Source: Labyrinthula sp. Ha (Eukaryota > Sar > Bigyra > Labyrinthulida > Labyrinthulaceae). From it: 64,000 bases of DNA. Location: NCBI GenBank assembly GCA_015227615.1, contig JAALGZ010000007.1, positions 434,001 to 498,000 of the forward strand, in the 5' to 3' direction. The notes below the pieces were generated by a model that was given only the letters and a program-made list of their open reading frames with translations, did no database searches and was not told the origin of the DNA. A program made the position numbers and the translations under genes. Shown in pieces: positions 56,801 through 64,000 of the stretch (its first letter is position 1; every line of letters begins with the position of its first letter).

Positions 56801-59785
56801 CTGCAAATAACTCATATTTAAGAAAGTTACGTAGTGAACGAACCTTAACAGACCTTCCTTTATAAATTATACATTAAGATCATACACGTTGTTAACCGAT
56901 TCCTGTTGATTTCGATCTATTAACTTAAATTTGTTATAGGTGAAGGAACTTAAGTTCTTGGCAGCTGGGGAAAAGTCGCTAGTGGTTGTTTCTTTTTTTT
57001 CCTTATCTTTGATTCTGTTACTATATCGCAGATGAAAACTTTACGACGGCAATAGCAAATAAGGATAAAATAGTTACTATAGTTTAACATCCATAGAAAA
57101 TTATTCGTTCTATCGCCTTGAGAGATGAATTCGCTATATTTCACATAATAACAGAGCTGGTACATACATTGGGGAAAACCTTCGTAGATAAAGTTACATC
57201 TCTTAGTTTCTTTAATCTTTCTTAATTTTTTTTCTGACTTTTCAGTAATAGGCAATTACATCGTGAAATCTGTTCTATGGTAAATGCTTCCATTTACAGG
57301 TGGGTATGGCCTAATTGAACTAAAGATAATAATATTTTAAGGGTGTTGAACATACAAGAAAAACTTCAATACTCCATTTCTGGTAGGACCTTTTTCTCTA
57401 TAATTAGAATATCATTAGTTTTCCATTTCACCTAAGAAAATAATAAATGATATAAAGCAACTGATGACGCTTCATGTTCCACTCTATTTACCATCAGCTT
57501 AACCGCAATTTTAGAATTATAGATCAACTTATAAACTGAGTAATAGTGCTTGTTTTGAGTGGCTTTAAAATCGTTCGCATATATTCGAAGACCTATAAAA
57601 ACAAATGATAGCAAGTTTCTCTGTACGAGAGCTAAGCGTTAAAGAAAGGCTACCACAAACCGAAACTCAGAACTGCTCAAGTTTATTAACATTTAGTAGA
57701 ATCTTGCTTAAATTTCGAGAGAATATATGTATCTTAAATGACTCATTTGCTTCTGATCTATAAAAAATAGGGGTATCAGACAAGGGATATTTTAAAATGG
57801 AAACTAATGATTCCAGAATCAATCTGCACGAGATTTCAATATACCAGGAAACCCAAAACTATGATACAAAATAGGGACTCTTTATTGAGTAGGTCTTGGC
57901 AATGCTAAGAGAATTCTCAAAATATCTAAGATATCAACAAAAAATCGCCAAGAAATAACAGAATTATAGCCAAGGGAAAATGATATCCAAAAAATTCGAC
58001 AAGTGCCAAAATCTTCAAATCAGTACATGAAAATCACCAATGAACCCCCACAATATGATCTTCATTACTAGCAAGAATAAAACTCGATATATTCCTTGCT
58101 CAAGAACCCTCTATGAGTATTTCATTCATTACCTAAAATTATGTGCAAACCCATTCAGTCCCACTTAGTTATCAAATACCGTCTTGAAATTCCCAATAAC
58201 TCCTCCATGGGGACTCATTTTAACTCCTGCAGCAAGTCCAGCAGTTTTCATATTTTACAAAGTCATTGGTTGAAAATATTCCAATAGGAAAACCTTTTTC
58301 GCTATTACGATCTGGCTGCTGATTAAATAAATTATATACGCGAATTGTTCCTTGTCGTCACTTATTTTTTCTGTTGATTTCTATTCCACGGAAGGTAGTT
58401 TTTAAGTCCACATCTTTGTTACCACCCACAAAATCATTTATTTCTACTGAAGAGTCTACTCCTAGGATTTGGTTGGGAGTTAAGATTTTAATTTAGAGAT
58501 TAGAATATCATTTTGACAGTTAGAGTAGACATTTTGGCTTCTTTACCATGTTATTTAAGATTACACCTTTTTTTAATGTTAAAATTATCTACCTTTGACG
58601 CCTAATCTTGCTTTATATTATATTGCCAAGGATTTCAACCCTTTTTATTATCCTAAGGTATTGATATTTGGCTTGTCTCCAGGAGGTAAGCTATGGTGTT
58701 ATCTAGTTAGCATAAACCCATTCCTTTTAAAACTGCCTTACTTTTCACGATATTAAATAATTTAGTTTATATTAAATAAGATTTGGTTTTGCTCTTCAAA
58801 TATTTGCTGTTGAAACTTTGAAGTACCAGAAGAAATGTCTTGTAAACAGTGAAGAATTTAACCTTTTTATGTGAGGAAAAAAGCACTGTTAAGTCTTAAT
58901 CTGAACTAATATATGTTTGCTTTTTTTAACTACGATGGTAAGGTTTTGCACTGGGATGACATGTACAACCTCTCTAGAGTACTCTTGAAGTATATAGTAG
59001 AGTGAAATATTTTTTTATCTTGACCGTTGCTTTGTGATATGTCAAAGACTTAATATCTGTATTTACTCTGGATTCTACAATTTAAGAATATTGGAGGGAT
59101 GCTGTCATGGCTCTTTTACTGAAATACTCCTTAGATAGCTCAACACACTGAATTTATTCAATTTACTAGTCAAAGCTTCGATTATCTATCATAGTCTTAG
59201 TGAATACTTGTGAGTTGTAGCCCCTACTAAACTTAACATATATTTTCCATCTATACAGTGAGAAAATATTTGAAACTCAGTCTAAAAATTATAAAATTTC
59301 ACTTTATATACTCACATTATTTTTAATATAACTTCATACTATGTTGACACCTTTTCTACTTAATATTATGTCAAATTCTTCCACTCTAATTGATGCATTT
59401 ACTGGATTTCTTACAAAGTTCCTCTAACCAAATAAATCTCTGTCTTTCTGATCATTTATTGTCTTGTGAACTTGTGCCTCCAATTTCCTTTAAGCATCAG
59501 GCGTGAGTGTTGTCTCATTGGTTAATAGCCAATAAAGTATCTCACTTCCATCCACTTGAACTATCAATGTTTACCATGTTATTTGAAAATATTGAATTTA
59601 ATTTCTTCTGAATTAATTGCTAAGTTTTACGCGGCTTGGCTCCATTTATTTTCTGAGTAGCGTAGTTTCTCATTGGTCATATCTGAGAAATTTGACAGCT
59701 TTATTTCTAAGAGTTTTCTTGCAAGGGTGCATTACCACAATCTTCACATTTTCTCTGTGACTTTTATAGACTTGAACCGCTAATC

Positions 59786-61386
59786 ATGTCAGAGCTGAGT
59801 GAGAAACAAAAAAGAGCCCTCGCTATAGCGGCCAAATTGTCTACAAGGCCATCTGCTGAAGGTAGTAGTCTCGTAGCTGACAATATCAATGCAGCTATAA
59901 ACAATAACGTAGGTAACAGCCAGTCTTTGCAACAAAGAATAAATCTACCCGTGAACAGATTTGGTAGAAACTTTGTTGGACTGCTTATAGGCCCTAAGGC
60001 GAAGACTTTGCAAATGTTGCAGCAGCAAACAGGTTGTATTATTCAAGTCCGTGGAAAAGGGTCAAAAAACCACATCTCGCTGCCTGGTCATCCTGGCGAG
60101 GATGTACCTTACGCCTTCATTCAAGGCTCAGATCCAGCTAAGGTACAAGCTGCTGTTAAACTTATACAAGACATTATCAATGATCCACAAAAAGCAGAAA
60201 ATCTTAGGAAAAGTCAGATGGACGATATAGACGGCCTTCAAGCTGGGGCTATGGGGTCGATTGGAACTATTTCTGCAGTATTCAACTTGTTTTCTTTTAT
60301 TTTAGGGAGCCACCAAAACCACTGTTAAAATACCAAATAATCTATCTGGAGCCGTGATAGGAAAGCAAGGTGAACAGATTAAAAGATTCATAGCTGAAAC
60401 AGGGGCCCATATACAAATTGACAACTCTGCAGAAGCCCAGAATTCAAATAACTTAACTAGAGACTTAATAGTAATTGGGAATAAAGATCAGATTGACAGA
60501 GTTCATCGTGTAGTTGATAGGTTTGTTAGAAAAAAGCAGCAGCAGCTTGGACATCGGGTAACTGGAGCGGGAAAATACATTGATATGCAAGGTCTAGAAG
60601 ATGGAGTAAATGCGGGGCTAATGGGTTCGGTACCAAGTATATTTTGTTTTTCTTCTCTTATATTAGTTGGCGATGCTACGTCGTTTCCATACAAAGTTCA
60701 ACTACAGGTACCTGACCAAAAAGTAGGCTTAATCATTGGAAAGAATGGAAAAACCATCAACGGAATTCACTCAAGATATAACTGTAAAATTGACATTCCC
60801 AAGGAGCATGACTATGGGAATCCTAATGTTAGAACGTTGTTGTTAGGTGCAGAGACGGAGGAAGGATTAGATAAAGCTATAAATGATGTATCTTCCATTG
60901 TGAAATTCAATCTTTTGGCCGATCAAGTTGCAAACCAATATATTAATATGAAAGCTGCAACGAAAACACAAGAAATTAACATAAAGTATCGCCTAATTTT
61001 ACCTTTATTTTAGGTCTGAGAACAAGCGTGAATTCAAGGCCAACCCAGTCCTATTTCCTCACTTGCGTACGAAACAAGCGCAGGCCTACATCCATGAAGT
61101 AGAACAAAATTCAGGCTGCTTGATAAAGATTCCTACGGAAGAGGAAACTCTAGGATTAGAGCATATTTTGATAACAGGCCCTTCAAGATACCTTGACTAT
61201 GCCTGTGAAGAACTTGAAGGTTTGTGTAAAGTGTTAGAGGGAACTGCAGAGGATGATGGAAATTTGTACAACAAAAACAATAAGTACACTCAAGCTGAGT
61301 GGCATCAATGGAGAGAATACTACAAGCAAGACCGTCTGGAACTACCCATCGATACGCCTCATCCGCTCCGTGCCAAGAACTGGTAG
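59786..61386 (+). CDS. multi-KH-domain RNA-binding protein
   Basis: 504 aa from four exons (59786-60277, 60306-60636, 60667-60985, 61014-61386) with introns of 28, 30 and 28 nt; the 30-nt intron has no stop and could be read through. KH1 (about residues 52-134) has FVGLLIGPKAKTL and IQVRGKGSK, like the KH domain of splicing factor SF1/BBP, though its GxxG loop lacks the second Gly. KH2 (about 168-240) has GAVIGKQGEQIKRF. KH3 (about 282-355) has VGLIIGKNGKTI, as in FUBP proteins. A fourth KH-like fold without GxxG follows (about 395-450). The C-terminus has a tryptophan/tyrosine-rich motif (WHQWREYYKQ) close to the WxxYY-type repeats at FUBP ends. It likely binds single-stranded RNA or DNA in transcription or splicing; the exact orthologue is unclear. 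Confidence 0.85.
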
Positions 61387-61957
61387 CTGACTTTTATGCC
61401 CTTTTATATAGCTTTATTTTCTACATCGACTATTATTTTTTTAATTTTCTGAAGTGTTTTTCTATTTATGCCTTGGTGAATAAGTGTGTTAGATACCGCA
61501 TAACTATTCCTTACTGCAGCAACTGCTCAGACAAAAAGATGCTTCTTCGCAGGGTTGTATTGTTGCAATCCAGGAGCAAGTGTACTTTTCAAACTGACAA
61601 ATTCCTGTCAAGGGATATCTTCAAGCATTGCACCACAGCTCCCCTCAGGGCGAACTCAAGACAAGTATATAGGGAATATGATTACTGCTTAGCTTCATCA
61701 ACACCGAAATTGTTTGAAATGTTTCTGTCTAGTGCCTACTAATACTATAAAATTTCAGTAAGTCGTTAATCGTTTCTTGAAGCATTAATTTGTGTGATTT
61801 ATACAAAGGGGTAGCAACTTCGTTGAGGAAAGCACTCAGAGCCCTTGTACCTACCGTATCATAACTTTTCCAAGTACGTTATATTATGGACAACTTACTG
61901 TAATACTATATCCAAACCCTGGAGATACGTTTAAATGGATCTTATCGTTCTCTATGT
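61387..61957. other. intergenic gap between convergent genes
   Basis: Presumably the 3' UTRs of the KH gene and the ubiquitin protease gene. A frame of about 100 codons on the + strand runs to 61742 but shows no motif and is not called. Confidence 0.5.
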
Positions 61958-64000
61958 TTAATCAACAGAGGCTACTTGGTTATCTTCATAAATGTAAGCC
62001 GCATTGGAATCGAGACTGGACGTTGAAATAGCAGAACTGACTTCAGCTTCTCCACGACCTTGAGTAGGCTCATTAAGAAAGCCTGAAATTAGAGTTGTCA
62101 ATCTTCCATACCCTTGCCATTTAACATTATTTTGCCGTAGTAGCTTCGTGGCCTCCTTTCTCTCACTGATGGAGAGGCTTTCCACTATTGAGCCAAACCT
62201 AGTAGAACCTGTTTCAATTTTCAGCGATTTGACAGTTTCATTATCCTCAGCTTCATTAAAATCCTCTAAAAAATCTTCAATATCTTTTAGGTTTCCCTGT
62301 AAAGACTCTTGCGGTGAGGTAAAGTGTAGCGAATTATCTGATTTCACAAAATTCAGTGCTTCTTGAAGCAATTTTGGATGTTCCGCAAAGGTTTTCAGTT
62401 CGTTTTCCTTTTTCAAGACAAGGACAATTAGGGCGTGTTCCAGTTCCTTTGTGTCATGAGAAAAGATCATAGATTTGACATCGACATTAGACAAATACTG
62501 AGTTAAATCCGAATTAGGAGGATAAAATCCGTTTTGCTGAGCATTGACTGGAGTTTCACCTAGAACGCAAGATACAATGGCCAGCTGCAAGTTTACCGAG
62601 CTCCTCGAGTGGTTGCTACAACTTTGTAAGAAAAGTAGACATAAATTAAGTGTCAATGTCCAACCGAGATTTTCTCTTACTGGGTTTTTACTGCCAAACA
62701 ATCCCACACCAAGCCCACTGGAATTTTTTCCTGCATCAACATATTTCAGGCGCTCTTGACAAAACAGTATTTGCTGTAAATATGGAAATATTGAGTGATT
62801 AAAACTCCCCGCAAATATTTTGCATAAGGTGAAGAAGATCGTATGAACCTCTTTGTTCCTTGATTGCAAAATTATAGCCTCAGCTATGGAAGGCTCACCA
62901 GAAAAACAGAGCGCCAAAAGCTTTAAACCGATGGTTACGGGTCTGGAGTTTTCTTCCGAAGCGGCAGCAGCCACATAATCTTCAAGAAGCTGTAGCGCCT
63001 TCTCGATGAACAAGTGCGCTCTTTCGTACTCTGTCAAAAAGTAGATTACTGACAGGCAAAGGTTCCATATCTCGGTCTCATCCCTTATACTTTCAACAGT
63101 GTATACTTCACTCCAAAGACTAAAGAAACTTTGCGTAAGAACAGCGGCTAATTCCGCCCTTCTATTCTGTTGGTGGATATCTTCTATAAATGCTCTGTGT
63201 GCCTCCAAGGCTATGTACCGTTCATGACTCTTACGCTTCAAAACGAAGATGGTACAAATAAGTCGGACTATAAAAACAAAACTGAAGCTAGATTTGATGC
63301 CTACAGTACCATCAGAAAGCTTTATTTCTTCCAGCCTTTCATCAAGCGCCAATGACGGCGATTGAACACTATCTGACACTGGTGCAAAGTATTCACTTTT
63401 CTTGCGCCTATTCTCACTAAGCATGCTTTTCATTTCTACCTTCCTTTCGTATATCAGCATATAGTTGTTTTTTTGTTCTTGCAGGACCTCCTCTAGAGTC
63501 ACTTCATGCACAATTTCGTCGTCGAACTTATACCACTTTCCTGTTTTTCTATCTCTGATGTAACTGTAGTAATGACCAAAGTTGGCACCTCGGCCTAGAT
63601 GCACCACTATCCCTTGTAAACTATAGAGACTATATTCACTTCCTCGGCTTCTACCTTCTTTCGTAAGATACTTACTTATATCCAGTGTCTCAGGAACCGA
63701 AATGTTTGTATATAGTTTAGTTGGCTCCATGTGAACAAAATCATACGCAAACCTTTGAAGTTGGATAAATAAAACTGGTGGAAGCCGAGAAAAACTTTTA
63801 CTTTGAACAACATCGTACCGGCGTTCCTTTGGTTCGTTATTTGCTTGACATTTTTCACATTCCAATCCTGAGAGGTTTTCTACCTTGAAATAATTTCTGA
63901 GAAGTTCTTCGAGTGAACCAGCTTTACTAATGTTCAACGTTAAGTATGGAGTTCCTGTTTCTACTTGTGTTTTATGTTTGCCCTTACAAATCCTTCGGTT
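61958..64000 (-). CDS. ubiquitin carboxyl-terminal hydrolase, large USP9X/USP34-like (5' end cut)
   Basis: Removes ubiquitin from proteins. The frame runs open past the right edge, so the catalytic Cys box is outside the window. Inside are the zinc-binding CEKCQ pair, LPPVLFIQLQRFAYD, and the His box with FGHYYSYIRD (His codon at 63572-63574), then WYKFDDEIVHEV and NYMLIYER, which complete the C19 (USP) fold. After the catalytic domain comes a helical tail of about 470 residues, as in the very large USP9X, USP24 and USP34 enzymes. The tail has a hydrophobic segment (near 63245-63295) that is odd for a cytosolic protease. It converges on the KH gene. No intron was needed within the visible part. 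Confidence 0.88.
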   Translation of the reverse strand, partial: NRRICKGKHKTQVETGTPYLTLNISKAGSLEELLRNYFKVENLSGLECEKCQANNEPKERRYDVVQSKSFSRLPPVLFIQLQRFAYDFVHMEPTKLYTNISVPETLDISKYLTKEGRSRGSEYSLYSLQGIVVHLGRGANFGHYYSYIRDRKTGKWYKFDDEIVHEVTLEEVLQEQKNNYMLIYERKVEMKSMLSENRRKKSEYFAPVSDSVQSPSLALDERLEEIKLSDGTVGIKSSFSFVFIVRLICTIFVLKRKSHERYIALEAHRAFIEDIHQQNRRAELAAVLTQSFFSLWSEVYTVESIRDETEIWNLCLSVIYFLTEYERAHLFIEKALQLLEDYVAAAASEENSRPVTIGLKLLALCFSGEPSIAEAIILQSRNKEVHTIFFTLCKIFAGSFNHSIFPYLQQILFCQERLKYVDAGKNSSGLGVGLFGSKNPVRENLGWTLTLNLCLLFLQSCSNHSRSSVNLQLAIVSCVLGETPVNAQQNGFYPPNSDLTQYLSNVDVKSMIFSHDTKELEHALIVLVLKKENELKTFAEHPKLLQEALNFVKSDNSLHFTSPQESLQGNLKDIEDFLEDFNEAEDNETVKSLKIETGSTRFGSIVESLSISERKEATKLLRQNNVKWQGYGRLTTLISGFLNEPTQGRGEAEVSSAISTSSLDSNAAYIYEDNQVASVD

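Larger units (their letters stand above)
52384..59785. other. gene desert, AT-rich
   Basis: About 7.4 kb without a supported gene. It contains two short microsatellites (52547, 53797), a C run near 56748 and scattered short frames with no motifs. Confidence 0.55.

Noticed and set aside
56950-57255. 101-codon - strand frame
   Set aside because: Low-complexity lysine ends and no domain; most likely chance.
61387-61742. + strand frame after the KH gene
   Set aside because: No recognisable domain and no usable splice link to the KH gene; probably 3' UTR.

Overview
This is nuclear DNA from a eukaryote, probably a protist or a reduced animal-lineage organism. It is AT-rich, with TAA, TAG and TGA all used as stops. 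Five host genes contain introns of only 28-34 nt that start GT and end in a T-rich AG acceptor. The host genes include a KIF20-type kinesin, a hydroxylysine-kinase-like protein, a PIP kinase, a multi-KH RNA-binding protein, a large ubiquitin protease, an SDR and a fused beta-alpha nitrile hydratase. I cannot name the species. Tiny introns plus long empty intergenic DNA would fit a dicyemid-like genome or an unusual protist, but this is only a guess.

Layout. 1 to about 7,020 is Ty3/gypsy chromovirus A (+ strand, 5' end outside the window). About 7,020-15,049 is gene-free decayed DNA with fossil pol remnants. 15,050-17,669 holds an unrecognised four-exon gene and a secreted Cys-rich protein. 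18,004-27,917 is Ty3/gypsy chromovirus B (- strand), with both 392-bp LTRs and a 4-bp target duplication; it sits 52 bp upstream of the nitrile hydratase gene (27,970-29,328). 29,329-36,969 is a gene desert with faint fossils. 36,970-40,759 is a cluster: SDR (-), single-pass membrane protein (-), kinesin (+). 40,760-49,563 is a desert. 49,564-52,383 is a convergent pair: hydroxylysine kinase-like (+) and PIP kinase (-). 52,384-59,785 is a desert. 59,786-64,000 is a second convergent pair: KH protein (+) and ubiquitin protease (-, cut by the window end).

The main discovery candidate is that both gypsy elements carry the same extra cargo. After gag-protease-RT-RNase H-integrase-chromodomain, each has a separate reading frame for an MT-A70 (METTL3/METTL4-class) N6-adenine methyltransferase. 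The two copies are very different in sequence (NPPW versus DPPR catalytic motif), lie on opposite strands and end just before their own polypurine tract and LTR. This suggests an old and maintained partnership of a chromatin reader (chromodomain) with an adenine methyltransferase writer in one retrotransposon lineage, rather than a single chance capture. Both copies are broken in pol and are treated here as fossils.
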